Shown piece by piece: positions 27,699 through 36,787 of a stretch of DNA of 64,000 nt; positions within the stretch are counted from its first letter, which is position 1; each line of letters starts with the position of its first letter. The translations under genes and the position numbers were made by a program. The notes beneath the pieces are model-generated. The model was not told where the DNA came from, did no database searches, and saw only the letters and a list, made by a program, of their open reading frames with translations. Source of the stretch: Janthinobacterium silvisoli (GTDB taxonomy: Bacteria; Pseudomonadota; Gammaproteobacteria; Burkholderiales; Burkholderiaceae_D); assembly GCF_014200725.1 (NCBI RefSeq), contig NZ_JACHCL010000003.1, positions 310,001 to 374,000 on the forward strand, given 5' to 3'.

Positions 27699-28156
27699 TA
27701 CCCTAACGTAAACGGCGATTTGGCGTCAAGCAGACCATCGAGCTCAGTCGTCGCCCGCCACCGGGCCTGGAATACCGTCTCGGCCAGTTCCCCCAGCCCG
27801 GGCCAGACCTGCGCCAGCCAGCGCTTGCCCTCTGCGCCGGGCTCCACATACGCTACGCTGCATGTGGCACAGGCCAGGCCAAGAGCGATGACTTGCCCCG
27901 CATCTTCCAGGCCGCCGGCGATCATGGCGTCGATCGGCAAGGCAATCAGGGCCGCTGTCAGGTGCGGACGCAGCAGGCAGGCGGATGCGATGATAGCGAA
28001 TGACGCCTCGACATAGCTCCAGCAATTGCTGGGCCAATGGGCATTTTTGACGGCTTGCACGAAGGCCGCATCGCTGACCGCATCAGGGTGGGCTCGCACA
28101 TGCTCATAGAAGGCGGCGAGCGCGACGAGTTGCGGTGGGGAAGTCCAGGTGGGCAT
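27692..28156 (-). CDS. Hypothetical protein
   Basis: The 154-residue soluble protein is rich in Ala and Leu helices (CWSYVEASFAIIASACLLRPHLTAALIALPIDAMIAGG). No family was recognised. It is upstream of the MarR-GNAT gene on the same strand, and its stop lies within that gene's palindrome. A third GGAA/TTCC-like palindrome lies 32 bp before its start, so it may be under control of the nearby TetR protein. Confidence 0.6.
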   Translation of the reverse strand: MPTWTSPPQLVALAAFYEHVRAHPDAVSDAAFVQAVKNAHWPSNCWSYVEASFAIIASACLLRPHLTAALIALPIDAMIAGGLEDAGQVIALGLACATCSVAYVEPGAEGKRWLAQVWPGLGELAETVFQARWRATTELDGLLDAKSPFTLGYT

Positions 28157-28187
28157 GATAGATGGAAGCAGGAGGGCTGGCGAACGC

Positions 28188-28201
28188 AGAACCGAAGTTC
28201 C
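28188..28201. promoter_or_regulatory. Third TetR-like palindrome
   Basis: AGAACCGAAGTTCC matches the tetR promoter palindrome at 12 of 14 positions, and its core GAAC-CGAA-GTTC is self-complementary at the ends. It lies upstream of the hypothetical gene starting at 28156. Confidence 0.4.
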
Positions 28202-28222
28202 GTGTTCGCCATATTACATCAC

Positions 28223-30166
28223 TTAATTTGACGTGAAGTCTGCGTTATAAACGAAAGACTGCCCCGTTTCCGCCACAAAAAACTTGTAGCTCAGTCTAGC
28301 CGTTGCGCCATTTGTCCTTGGCGAGACGAGCGAAAAATTAACGCTGCTACCAGCGGAAATGACCTGGCCCGACACCAAACCAACGATGGCTGGAACAACT
28401 CTACCGGTACTGTCGACAGCCGTCACATTGGTAATCATGAAGCTCGTACCGGACGCAGCCACTTTGAAAGTATCCACAGTAAAGTTGGCGGTACACGTAC
28501 CTGTGCACGTTTGCTGCGCGCCCGCATTGGCAGCGTAGGGCAAGCCGACCTTCGTCTCGATCAGTCCGGCCAGGCTGTCCTGCACCTGATATAAATTGAG
28601 CAGATTCGGCGTCGCGGTTACCGTCATATTATCTTCGCTACTGTTCACCGAGCCATCATTGACAATTAATGTAGCGACATAATCGCCTGCCAAGTCAGCG
28701 ATAAATGTCGGCTGCGCGGCAGCAAGCGATGAAAGCACTGCCTTGCTGCCGGCAGGCTTGGCCTTCAATTGCCATCGATATGTCAATGGATCGTGGTCCG
28801 CATCAGTACTACCAAGTCCACTCAAGCGCACAGTCGTTCCCGGCGCGACAACCTGATCTAGGCCCGCATTAGCCATCGGCACCGCATTCGTCAAGCCTGC
28901 CGTAGCGATAATGGTAGAGGTCGACGGAGCACTATCGACCGTACCGTCATTGACAACCAGGCTGACGACGTAAGTTCCCGGTACATTTGCCCAAAATCTC
29001 GCTACTTCATTAGTGCGAGCCAATTCATTGGAAAACGGCTGCAGCATGCTATTGGGCGGCACGGAGATGAACGTCCATTTGTAGCGCAAACTATCGCCGT
29101 CCGCATCCGTACTGCCCCTGCCGTCCAGGAAAACACCATTCGCGCCTGCCAGCACATGCTGATCCACGCCAGCATGCGCCACAGGAGCGGCATTCGTGGA
29201 CGTCGCCATAATAGTGACGCTTGCCGAAGAACTATAAATAGCGTTTTTCACAAACAACACAGCGAGGTATATGCCAGCCTTGTCGGCAATAAATGAGGGT
29301 TTCACCAAATCGACGGAAGACAGGGTGGCGGTACTCCCGTCAGGACGGGAAGCCAGAGTCCAGTAATAAGTCAGGGTATTGCCATTCGGATCGGAACTTG
29401 CGCTACCGTCAAGAATGACGGTGCTACCTTTAAGTACGTGCTGCGACACGCCCGCATTGGCCAGTGGCGGAGCATTGACGGCAACCACCGTGACGGTCAC
29501 GCGCGATACCTCGCTATCCACTTGGCCATCGTTGACCACCAGGCCAACTTCATATGCACCAGGCACATCTACACGAAGGTACGGGCGAGCCGAGGTGGCG
29601 TCGACCAATTGTACGGCGCTGCCGTCCGGCTTTGATAACAGGCTCCATTTATAGGTGAGACTATCGCCATTCGCATCGCTGCTTGCGCTACCGTCCAGCA
29701 TTACCCCTAAAACGCCAGCAACGACGGTTATTGCATTGCCAGCGTAGGCGACTGGCGGGGCATTCGCCACCGATGCGGTAATGGTGACAGACGATAATTC
29801 GCTATTGACCTTGCCGTCATTGACAACCAGTGTGGCGACGTAACTGCCAGCCACATCAGCGACAAAAGTCGGTTTCACGGCGGAGAGGGAATCCAGGACG
29901 GCGGCACTGGATACGGGTTTGGAGTTTAATACCCATTTATAGGTCAAGGCATCGCCATCGACATCGGAACTGGCACTGGCGTCAAGGGTTACGACGCTAC
30001 CGGCAATCACACTTTGGGCAAGCCCCGCGTGCGCGACTGGGGCCGTATTAACCACGGTGACCGGAGGCGTCACGGTACCGGGATTTTCCGTCACATCATT
30101 CCCGCCACCACCGCAGGCCGATAAGAATGCAACCACGCCCATACACCATAAAATTCTACTATTCAT
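28223..30166 (-). CDS. PKD-repeat surface lipoprotein
   Basis: The 647-residue protein has a lipoprotein signal (VAFLSACGGGG). Five tandem PKD/K319-like immunoglobulin-type domains of about 95 residues fill residues 40-520. Each begins APVAxAGxxQxVxxG, continues LDGSASSDxxGDxLTYxW and ends VATLVVNDGxVxS. A unique C-terminal domain of about 120 residues contains a CTGTC motif. Such proteins usually sit on the outer surface or periplasmic face and bind carbohydrate or protein. The coding sequence is visibly less GC-rich than its neighbours. No enzyme domain is present. Confidence 0.87.
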   Translation of the reverse strand: MNSRILWCMGVVAFLSACGGGGNDVTENPGTVTPPVTVVNTAPVAHAGLAQSVIAGSVVTLDASASSDVDGDALTYKWVLNSKPVSSAAVLDSLSAVKPTFVADVAGSYVATLVVNDGKVNSELSSVTITASVANAPPVAYAGNAITVVAGVLGVMLDGSASSDANGDSLTYKWSLLSKPDGSAVQLVDATSARPYLRVDVPGAYEVGLVVNDGQVDSEVSRVTVTVVAVNAPPLANAGVSQHVLKGSTVILDGSASSDPNGNTLTYYWTLASRPDGSTATLSSVDLVKPSFIADKAGIYLAVLFVKNAIYSSSASVTIMATSTNAAPVAHAGVDQHVLAGANGVFLDGRGSTDADGDSLRYKWTFISVPPNSMLQPFSNELARTNEVARFWANVPGTYVVSLVVNDGTVDSAPSTSTIIATAGLTNAVPMANAGLDQVVAPGTTVRLSGLGSTDADHDPLTYRWQLKAKPAGSKAVLSSLAAAQPTFIADLAGDYVATLIVNDGSVNSSEDNMTVTATPNLLNLYQVQDSLAGLIETKVGLPYAANAGAQQTCTGTCTANFTVDTFKVAASGTSFMITNVTAVDSTGRVVPAIVGLVSGQVISAGSSVNFSLVSPRTNGATARLSYKFFVAETGQSFVYNADFTSN

Positions 30167-30643
30167 GTAATTCCTATCAGGTTAATTATTTTGCATTTAA
30201 CCCAATTATTCACGATAAATAATAAATATGATAGACAAAACAATTGAAAAGAAAAATATTTCAATCCCATGTTCCCCCTTCATCTATTTAAAAAAAGAAA
30301 AACTGGCGCTCATTGCAAGTATCAAATAATTGAAATTTTTAACGGCGAGTTAGCGATGATGGGGAAATGAATAATAAGCAGAACAGCAAGTAGTGATTTA
30401 GCATCGTAAAAAATCTGTCACCATCAAGATAGTTCTACTCAACGACCTGCAAACCATGAAGACCCTCCCGTCGAGATCTTCTCAGTCGCTCTCTGTCACG
30501 ATCATGCGAACGCAGGAAAATCGTGCATCTCTTAGCGGGCAGGGCAGCACCACATGGTGCTTTGGCTATCACGCTTATTGCAGCGTCCAGACGCACGCAT
30601 TGCCGCGCTTGATCGCCAAAGTGCGCTGGCGAAGGCTCACGGC
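30167..30643. other. AT-rich gap with no convincing gene
   Basis: The part next to the PKD gene is strongly AT-rich and should carry its promoter. Between about 30,430 and 30,640 base composition returns to GC-rich and short frames exist on both strands, but none has protein-like character. This may be decayed coding sequence belonging to the broken genes that follow. Confidence 0.35.
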
Positions 30644-31142
30644 TTAGCCAGCGCTGCAGTGCTTGAACACCACAGTAGCGCGCGGCTGGGCATTGCGCTC
30701 CAGGTGGTACGTGAGGATCGTGCCATCGGCGCTGATGCTGATGCTCCACACCTTCGTGGCCGCGCCCTTGACCAACCTGGCCGTGTAGTACGATTGCGAC
30801 AAGGTCGAACCCGTTGTACTGGCCATGCCGCCATACATGGTCACGGCGTCGGGCGTGCCGTCCGCGTGGCGATGGTCGTGCTGCAAGGCCAAGCCCGCCG
30901 GCGTGCGGATGATGATCCAGGTGCGCGACTTGTCCGCTCCCACCTGGAATGGCATCTTGATTTGCCGCTCGCTGCAGGCGGCAAAGTCCGCCTGCAGGCG
31001 CTTGCCGGCGAAATCATGCTGGGGATCCTTGGGATAGACCAGCACACCTTCGAATTGCTGGCCGCACAGGCTTTTCAGGGTGGCGAAAAATTGACCTCGC
31101 CCATCTTTCGCTTGCGCAGCGGCTGGCAGCAGGCCCGGCAAG
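30644..31142 (-). pseudogene. 5'-truncated gene for an exported protein
   Basis: Minus-strand coding sequence with good protein character runs from GLLPAAAQAKDGRGQFFATL, which looks like the end of a signal peptide and the start of a mature protein, to a stop at 30644. The mature part (about 160 residues) has paired Cys and ends VVFKHCSAG. No start codon with a plausible N-terminus exists: the open frame continues upstream only as the antisense of the DUF1993 fragment. The 5' end has therefore been lost at about 31,143. The family was not recognised. Confidence 0.55.
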
Positions 31143-31406
31143 AAGGCAAAAGTAGCGGCAACCCTGGCCAAGCTGGCCGGCGCTGACCAAGCCTCAATCG
31201 ACGACGGTGCCGAGCGGCAAGTATCGATCACGCTGGCCGATGGATTAGTCTTTGACATGACGGGCCAGGAATACGCCGTCAACTGGGCCACGCCACAGTT
31301 CTATTTCCACCTGGTGACGGCGTACAACATCCTGCGCCACAACGGCGTGCCGCTCGGCAAGGCGGAATATGTGCAGCATATGTTTGCCTATTTACGCCAA
31401 CCTTGA
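31143..31406 (+). pseudogene. 5'-truncated DUF1993 family gene
   Basis: The plus-strand frame read from about 31,143 gives the C-terminal 85 or so residues of a DUF1993 protein, with the family hallmarks TPQFYFHLVTAYNILRHNG and VPLGKAEYVQHMF, ending at TGA 31404-31406. The N-terminal half is absent and there is no start codon. It abuts, head to head, another gene that has also lost its 5' end. Confidence 0.7.
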
Positions 31407-31416
31407 AGTTTCAGGC

Positions 31417-31533
31417 TTAACGCATCCATTGATATTGACCATCTCGATGATGGCCTGGGCGGGCGTAGCCATGCCCTCCGCGATCCACTACAGCTTGGCG
31501 CCCGCTGCTGGCGCCTGTCACGATGATCTTCAT
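31417..31533 (-). pseudogene. Short-chain dehydrogenase-like remnant
   Basis: A GGGAGA ribosome site precedes ATG at 31533, and the first residues MKIIVTGASSG are the Rossmann start of an SDR-type enzyme. The frame then turns to nonsense and stops after 38 codons. In another frame the 3' part reads GMATPAQAIIEMVNINGC, which looks like a C-terminal segment, so most of the gene appears to have been deleted between the two. Confidence 0.5.
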
Positions 31534-31891
31534 GCTGTCTCCCATTTATTAAATTGATTCGAAGCAAATCATAAAAGTGTTTTGTTCAGTACAACTGGGA
31601 TACCCGGTGACCCTTGCCACATCAAAAGCTGAAAACCTGTTTCACATCGCGAAAACACGACCACTCATCGACCACACACACGCTCTCACTTTTTGAAAAT
31701 TCATTCCATATTCTGAAATTTTCATATCAAGCCATTGAAAAACAAGGAATTAATTTAAGTTATATGTCTTATATAAGACTTGATGATCCTGATCGAAAAG
31801 CCTACTATTAATTCATGCAGGCGCTACAAACAGACGTGGCGGCACACTCGACGATTTTCTCAAACTTAGTTTTTTTCTTCAGGAGATAGAC
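31534..31891 (+). promoter_or_regulatory. Leader/promoter region of aceA
   Basis: This 358-bp AT-rich gap precedes aceA. A 65-codon frame at 31614-31811 lacks a ribosome site and protein character. AGGAGATAGAC just before the aceA ATG is its ribosome site. No operator was identified. Confidence 0.4.
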
Positions 31892-33472
31892 ATGTCCCAA
31901 TATCAAGACGACATCAAGGCAGTTGCCGGTTTGAAAGAGCAACAAGGCAGCGCATGGAACGCCATCAATCCCGAGTCGGCCGCCCGCATGCGTGCCCAGA
32001 ACCGTTTCAAGACGGGTCTGGACATTGCCAGATACACGGCAAAAATCATGCGCGCCGACATGGCTGCCTACGATGCGGACCCCTCGAAATACACGCAGTC
32101 GCTGGGCTGCTGGCACGGTTTCATTGGCCAGCAAAAGATGATCTCGATCAAGAAACACTTCAACAGCACCGACCGCCGCTACCTCTACCTGTCCGGCTGG
32201 ATGGTGGCCGCGCTGCGCTCCGAGTTCGGCCCGCTGCCCGACCAGTCGATGCATGAAAAAACGGCAGTCACCAGCCTGATCCGCGAGCTCTACACTTTCT
32301 TGCGCCAGGCCGATGCGCGCGAACTGGGCGGCCTGTTCCGCCAGCTCGATGCCGCCGAAGGCAGCGCCAAGCAAGCGATCCAGGCAAAAATCGATAACCA
32401 CGTCACGCACGTGGTGCCCATCATCGCCGACATCGACGCCGGTTTCGGCAATGCCGAAGCAACCTATCTGCTGGCCAAACAGTTTATCGAAGCGGGCGCC
32501 TGCTGCATCCAGATCGAAAACCAGGTGTCCGATGAAAAACAATGCGGTCACCAGGACGGTAAAGTCACGGTGCCGCACGAAGATTTCCTGGCCAAGATCC
32601 GCGCCATCCGCTACGCCTTCCTGGAGCTGGGCGTGGATGACGGCATCATCGTGGCCCGCACCGATTCGCTGGGCGCCGGCCTGACCAAGCAGATCGCCGT
32701 GACAGCCACGCCAGGCGACCTGGGCGACCAATACAATAGCTTCCTCGATTGCGAAGAAGTCTCGGCCGATGCGCTGGGCAATGGCGACGTGATCATCAAG
32801 CGCGACGGCAAGCTGCTGCGCCCTAAACGCTTGCCCAGCAACCTGTTCCAGTTCCGCGCCGGTACCGGCGAAGCACGCTGCGTACTCGATTCCATCACCT
32901 CGCTGCAAAACGGCGCCGACCTGCTGTGGATCGAAACGGAAAAACCGCATATCGCACAAATCGGCGGCATGGTCAGCGAGATCCGCAAGGTGATTCCAAA
33001 TGCCAAGCTGGTGTACAACAACAGCCCATCGTTCAACTGGACCCTGAACTTCCGCCAGCAAGTCTACGACGCGATGAAAGCGGAGGGCAAGGACGTGTCC
33101 GCCTACGAACGCAGCCAATTGATGAGCGTGGAATACGACCAGAGCGAACTGGCGGCCACGGCCGATGAAAAGATCCGCACCTTCCAGGCCGATTCGGCCC
33201 GCGAAGCCGGCATCTTCCACCACCTGATCACCTTGCCGACTTATCACACGGCCGCCTTGTCGACCGACAACCTGGCCAGGGAATACTTTGGCGACCAGGG
33301 CATGCTGGGCTACGTGGCTGGCGTGCAGCGCAAGGAAATCCGCCAGGGCATCGCCTGCGTCAAGCACCAGAACATGTCGGGCTCCGACATCGGTGATGAC
33401 CACAAGGATTATTTCAGCGGCGAAGCAGCACTGAAAGCGGCCGGCAAGGACAACACCATGAACCAGTTCTGA
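31892..33472 (+). CDS. aceA: Isocitrate lyase
   Basis: The 526-residue enzyme cleaves isocitrate to succinate and glyoxylate, the first glyoxylate-shunt step needed for growth on acetate or fatty acids. The catalytic loop reads KQCGH (216-220) within ENQVSDEKQCGHQDGK, with ADIDAGFGNAEAT before it and NNSPSFNW after it. The length and the QDGK form identify the long AceA type known from Pseudomonas and Burkholderiales rather than the 430-residue E. coli type. Malate synthase is not in the window. acsA and a fumarase lie 15-20 kb away and would work in the same acetate pathway. A strong terminator follows. Confidence 0.96.
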   Translation: MSQYQDDIKAVAGLKEQQGSAWNAINPESAARMRAQNRFKTGLDIARYTAKIMRADMAAYDADPSKYTQSLGCWHGFIGQQKMISIKKHFNSTDRRYLYLSGWMVAALRSEFGPLPDQSMHEKTAVTSLIRELYTFLRQADARELGGLFRQLDAAEGSAKQAIQAKIDNHVTHVVPIIADIDAGFGNAEATYLLAKQFIEAGACCIQIENQVSDEKQCGHQDGKVTVPHEDFLAKIRAIRYAFLELGVDDGIIVARTDSLGAGLTKQIAVTATPGDLGDQYNSFLDCEEVSADALGNGDVIIKRDGKLLRPKRLPSNLFQFRAGTGEARCVLDSITSLQNGADLLWIETEKPHIAQIGGMVSEIRKVIPNAKLVYNNSPSFNWTLNFRQQVYDAMKAEGKDVSAYERSQLMSVEYDQSELAATADEKIRTFQADSAREAGIFHHLITLPTYHTAALSTDNLAREYFGDQGMLGYVAGVQRKEIRQGIACVKHQNMSGSDIGDDHKDYFSGEAALKAAGKDNTMNQF

Positions 33473-33490
33473 TGTTGTTGTCTTGATCAG

Positions 33491-33520
33491 AATAAGCTCG
33501 CTGCGGCGAGCTTATTTTTT
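33491..33520 (+). terminator. Terminator of aceA
   Basis: An 11-bp stem AATAAGCTCGC/GCGAGCTTATT with a TGCG tetraloop is followed by T, and can also work on the opposite strand. Confidence 0.9.
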
Positions 33521-33532
33521 GGGAGTGAAGAC

Positions 33533-33943
33533 TTAGGGCTGCAACGCTTGCGCCACGGCATAGCTGTCTTCCAGCATATGACAGCGCACGATCAAGCCAT
33601 CACGCACGGTCAGATCAAAAGCAAACGCCGTCTCCATCAGCTTGCCGGTGCTGCGCGCACGCGAAGCCAGTTGCCCCAGCACCACGCCACGCTCGCCTTC
33701 GGCCAAAATGGCGTGCAACTCGAAGCGCTCTGAAATGAGCTGGTCGCGTATCTGCTGATAAAACTCGGCCACGCCGGCCCGCCCCACCTTGCGGCCTATC
33801 CAGGGCACGCTGGCTACGTCGCCGGCGATATTCCAATCGATATCTACACTAAACAGCGTAGCGATCTGTTCAGGGCTGGCGCCACCGCCCACGGTGGCAA
33901 ATAAATTCTCGATCGTCTCGCGCGTGCTGCGTTGATTGCTCAT
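33533..33943 (-). CDS. NTF2-like (SnoaL-type) protein
   Basis: The 136-residue product starts at 33943 (MSNQRSTRETI). The cone-shaped NTF2/SnoaL fold is indicated by the N-terminal helix, the FSVDIDWNIAG and VPWIGRKVGRAGVAEFY segments, and a final strand DGLIVRCHMLEDSYAVAQAL. Such proteins are small cytoplasmic binding proteins or isomerases; the ligand is unknown. It is divergent from a TetR gene with a 112-bp gap, so that regulator probably controls it. Confidence 0.85.
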   Translation of the reverse strand: MSNQRSTRETIENLFATVGGGASPEQIATLFSVDIDWNIAGDVASVPWIGRKVGRAGVAEFYQQIRDQLISERFELHAILAEGERGVVLGQLASRARSTGKLMETAFAFDLTVRDGLIVRCHMLEDSYAVAQALQP

Positions 33944-34055
33944 GCTGATTCCATTTATGTAGTCAATATTAAACAATTATCCAAGCCCGCCACCACGTAT
34001 GTCAATGATTTCTGTATGATGCGTTACAAAAATAAAACGATAGAGGAAAAACACG

Positions 34056-34676
34056 ATGACCATCCGAGGCCGCCCGCGCGCGTTTGACCGTGAGCAAGCG
34101 TTGCAAACCGCATTGATCACATTCTGGGAAAAAGGCTACGACCTGACCCAGGTTGCCGACCTGACGGCCGCCATGGGCATCAAACCGCCCAGCTTCTACG
34201 CCGCCTTTGGCTCCAAGCAAGCCGCATTCAACGAAGCCATCGACCTGTACCTGCGCACAGTCGGCAGCAAGACCATCCACGTACTCGAACAGACGCCGGC
34301 AGTCAACGACGCCATCCGCGCCATGCTGGCTGAAAGCATCAACGCCGCCTTGAGCGCGCCCGCTGGCGGCTGCCTGCTGATCCTGGGCGTAATCCACCGC
34401 ACGCCAGACAACGCCCAGCTGTGCCAGCGCCTGGAAGACATACGCATAAGCAACGTCGATAGCATCCGCAACCGTCTGCAGCGTGCTGCTGAAGAAGGAG
34501 AGCTAGCCGCCACAGCTGTGGAGGGATTGACGCAGTTGATTGCGACGGTGCTGCAAGGCTTGTCTTTAAGGGCGCGCGATGGGGCAACGCGGGAGGAGCT
34601 GGAGCTGGCTGTGGAGGGGGCGATGGCAGTGTTTGAGCAATTAGCTGGCGGCAAGAGGCAGGCATCTGCACAGTAA
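34056..34676 (+). CDS. TetR/AcrR family regulator
   Basis: The 206-residue regulator opens with TIRGRPRAFDREQALQTAL and the HTH DLTQVADLTAAMGIKPPSFYAAFGSK. The C-terminal domain has GGCLLILGVIH, typical of the branch controlling oxidoreductase or NTF2-like genes. GAGGAAAAAC is the ribosome site. It is divergent from the NTF2-like gene and probably represses it. No clear palindrome was found in the 112 bp between them. Confidence 0.9.
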   Translation: MTIRGRPRAFDREQALQTALITFWEKGYDLTQVADLTAAMGIKPPSFYAAFGSKQAAFNEAIDLYLRTVGSKTIHVLEQTPAVNDAIRAMLAESINAALSAPAGGCLLILGVIHRTPDNAQLCQRLEDIRISNVDSIRNRLQRAAEEGELAATAVEGLTQLIATVLQGLSLRARDGATREELELAVEGAMAVFEQLAGGKRQASAQ

Positions 34677-34843
34677 GCGTGCGCTGGTCTGAGCATGACT
34701 AAGCCGGTGCAAGCCCCCTGATACTTCCTTCACCAACAGGCAACTTTGAGCTGTGCTAATCTTTGCCTCCCCTACTCGGCCCACACAAAGACAGCGTGCT
34801 GGCATGTTGCCGGGCTTAACATTATTTCTTCTGGAGTTATAAC

Positions 34844-35476
34844 GTGCCTGATGCAAGCGCCTTACTGATGTTTGGACTCGTCGCGCTGGGCATGGCCTTG
34901 ACGCCCGGCCCCAATATGATTTATCTGATTTCCCGTTCCATCAGCCAGGGCCGGCGCGCAGGTTTTATTTCACTTGGCGGCGTGGCGCTGGGCTTCCTGT
35001 TCTACATGCTGTGCGCGGCATTCGGCATCACCGCTTTTGTATTTGCCGTGCCCTATGCTTATGATCTGTTACGCTTCGGCGGCGCGGCCTATTTGCTGTA
35101 TCTTGCCTGGCAAGCCCTCAAGCCAGGTGGGCGCTCCGCGTTTGCCGTGCGCGATTTGCCGGTTGACGGCCCACGCAAGCTCTTTCTCATGGGCTTTATC
35201 ACCAACCTGGCCAATCCCAAGATTGCAGTCATGTATTTGTCGCTGCTGCCGCAGTTTATTAGCCCTGGACATGGCAGCGTGCTAACGCAATCAATAGCGC
35301 TGGGCTGCGTTCAAATCATCGTCAGCGTGACAGTCAATGGCGTGATTGCCGTGATGGCGGGATCGATTGCAGGATTTTTGGCGCGGCGGCCAGGGTGGGT
35401 GTTGCTGCAGCGCTGGATGATGGGTGGCGTGCTGACGGGCCTGGCAGTGAGGATGGCCTGGGAAGGCAAAAAATAA
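34844..35476 (+). CDS. LysE family amino-acid exporter
   Basis: The 210-residue membrane protein starts at a GTG (34844), supported by GGAG 8 bp upstream. Six hydrophobic segments are visible. The family signature is complete: MALTPGPNMIYLISRSISQGRRAG (two blocks), then GGAAYLLYLAWQAL and FLMGFITNLANPKIAVMYLSLLPQF. RhtB/LysE proteins export amino acids or homoserine lactone-like compounds by proton exchange across the inner membrane; the substrate is not readable. Confidence 0.92.
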   Translation: MPDASALLMFGLVALGMALTPGPNMIYLISRSISQGRRAGFISLGGVALGFLFYMLCAAFGITAFVFAVPYAYDLLRFGGAAYLLYLAWQALKPGGRSAFAVRDLPVDGPRKLFLMGFITNLANPKIAVMYLSLLPQFISPGHGSVLTQSIALGCVQIIVSVTVNGVIAVMAGSIAGFLARRPGWVLLQRWMMGGVLTGLAVRMAWEGKK

Positions 35477-35568
35477 ATCCAGGGATTTTGGCTTTCTCCC
35501 TTGATTGCAAAGAACTGTATCACTGCCTGTCTTGCTACTCCTTGCGGCACCATCCATCACGCTCATTC

Positions 35569-35593
35569 TGTATCCACCGTAAAGGTGGATACA
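35569..35593. terminator. Perfect hairpin between convergent genes
   Basis: TGTATCCACC-GTAAA-GGTGGATACA is a perfect 10-bp stem with a 5-nt loop between the ends of the LysE and beta-propeller genes. No T run follows on either strand, so it may be a weak terminator or a 3'-end stabiliser. Confidence 0.5.
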
Positions 35594-35614
35594 ATTCAAT
35601 ATCAAGCCAGCTAG

Positions 35615-36787
35615 TTAAACCCCAGCCAGACCCTGCAAACTGATACCAGACTTGCTGTGCACAATCTGTTCACCGCTGCGCTTGAGCGAGCCATCGCTGC
35701 CGATGGCGTACACGACGATCTTGTCGTTGCCGGCAAAGTCCTGGTACAGGAACTTGCCATCCGGGCTGACCCAGGCATCGGCTGCGAAGCTCGATGTACC
35801 AGCGGTAATTGCCGGTTCGACAGCGGCGGCGGCATTGACCAGTGTCAAATGGCCCGCCGCATCAAGCGAGAACTGGGAAATGGCGCCGCTGCCGTTGCTC
35901 ACATACACAAAACGATTGTCTGGCGTGATGGCGATCCAGCACGGCGCCATCTGGCCCGTCACGGTAATCGGAGCGCCCAGGGAACTGAAGCTGCCGCCAG
36001 CCGTAAAATTGTAGGAGCTGGCGGTGGTACCGGCGGCGTCCGCCGTCAGGTACACATTCGATTGCGCGCCATGGCCGAAGACGCCGCCAAACGGGCCCAC
36101 GCCTACCGTGGCCGAGTTGACTGGATTGGCCAAGGTGCCATCGCTATTGATAGCGAAAACGAGCAGCGTATTGCCCGGCGTGACCGGCGACAATGACTTC
36201 AGGAAACCGTTGACGACCACGAATTTATGGTCCGGGCTGATCGACACCTCGGTCGGCAGCGCATCTTGCTGCAGCACGGCATAGGAGCCCAGCTGCGTCA
36301 GCTTGCCATCGGCGCCGACACGGTAAGCACCCAGCTCATTGACACCTTGCTGATGCGTCACGTACAAAACACCGTTATTGAAAGCCAGCGAAGTAGGCCG
36401 GATACCGCCAGTGGACGACACGCCCAGCAAGGTCAAACCGCCAGTCGGCGCAATCGTGAAGACGCTGACGGTATTGTCGCCTGCATTGGCCACGAACAGC
36501 TGCTTGCCATCGTCGGACACCACCACGCTGTGGTTACTGGTCAGCGCATCAGGCGCGACCGTATTGCCCATGAAATAGTTCACGCCATTGGTGCCCTTGC
36601 CACCCGTCGCGACTGGCGCCATTGCGGTCAGCGTGCCATCCGTGTTGCGCAGATATTGCACCACCATATTGGTGTTGTCATTGGTCTGGGCAAACAATTG
36701 CGAGGCCGCTGGCGCCTGGCTGCTGCTGCCGCCGCACGCTGCCAACAGGGTCGCTACCGCACTGGCGATTAAAAAATTCTTGATCAT
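35615..36787 (-). CDS. Seven-bladed beta-propeller lipoprotein (lactonase-like)
   Basis: The 390-residue protein has a lipoprotein signal (VATLLAACGG). The rest is a beta-propeller with repeated blades of about 50 residues (SDDGKQLFVANAGDNTVSVF, SPDHKFVVVNG, TPDNRFVYVSNGSGAISQF, SPDGKFLYQDFAGNDKIVVY), matching the lactonase/6-phosphogluconolactonase-like family. It is probably attached to a membrane in the periplasm. GGAGA lies before the ATG. Catalytic activity in such secreted relatives is mostly unproven. Confidence 0.85.
   Translation of the reverse strand: MIKNFLIASAVATLLAACGGSSSQAPAASQLFAQTNDNTNMVVQYLRNTDGTLTAMAPVATGGKGTNGVNYFMGNTVAPDALTSNHSVVVSDDGKQLFVANAGDNTVSVFTIAPTGGLTLLGVSSTGGIRPTSLAFNNGVLYVTHQQGVNELGAYRVGADGKLTQLGSYAVLQQDALPTEVSISPDHKFVVVNGFLKSLSPVTPGNTLLVFAINSDGTLANPVNSATVGVGPFGGVFGHGAQSNVYLTADAAGTTASSYNFTAGGSFSSLGAPITVTGQMAPCWIAITPDNRFVYVSNGSGAISQFSLDAAGHLTLVNAAAAVEPAITAGTSSFAADAWVSPDGKFLYQDFAGNDKIVVYAIGSDGSLKRSGEQIVHSKSGISLQGLAGV

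Noticed and set aside
31614-31811. 65-codon gene before aceA
   Set aside because: AT-rich leader, no ribosome site, no family.
31808-33403. Long minus-strand open frame opposite aceA
   Set aside because: Antisense shadow of a GC-rich gene; His/Val/Asp-rich composition and no domain.
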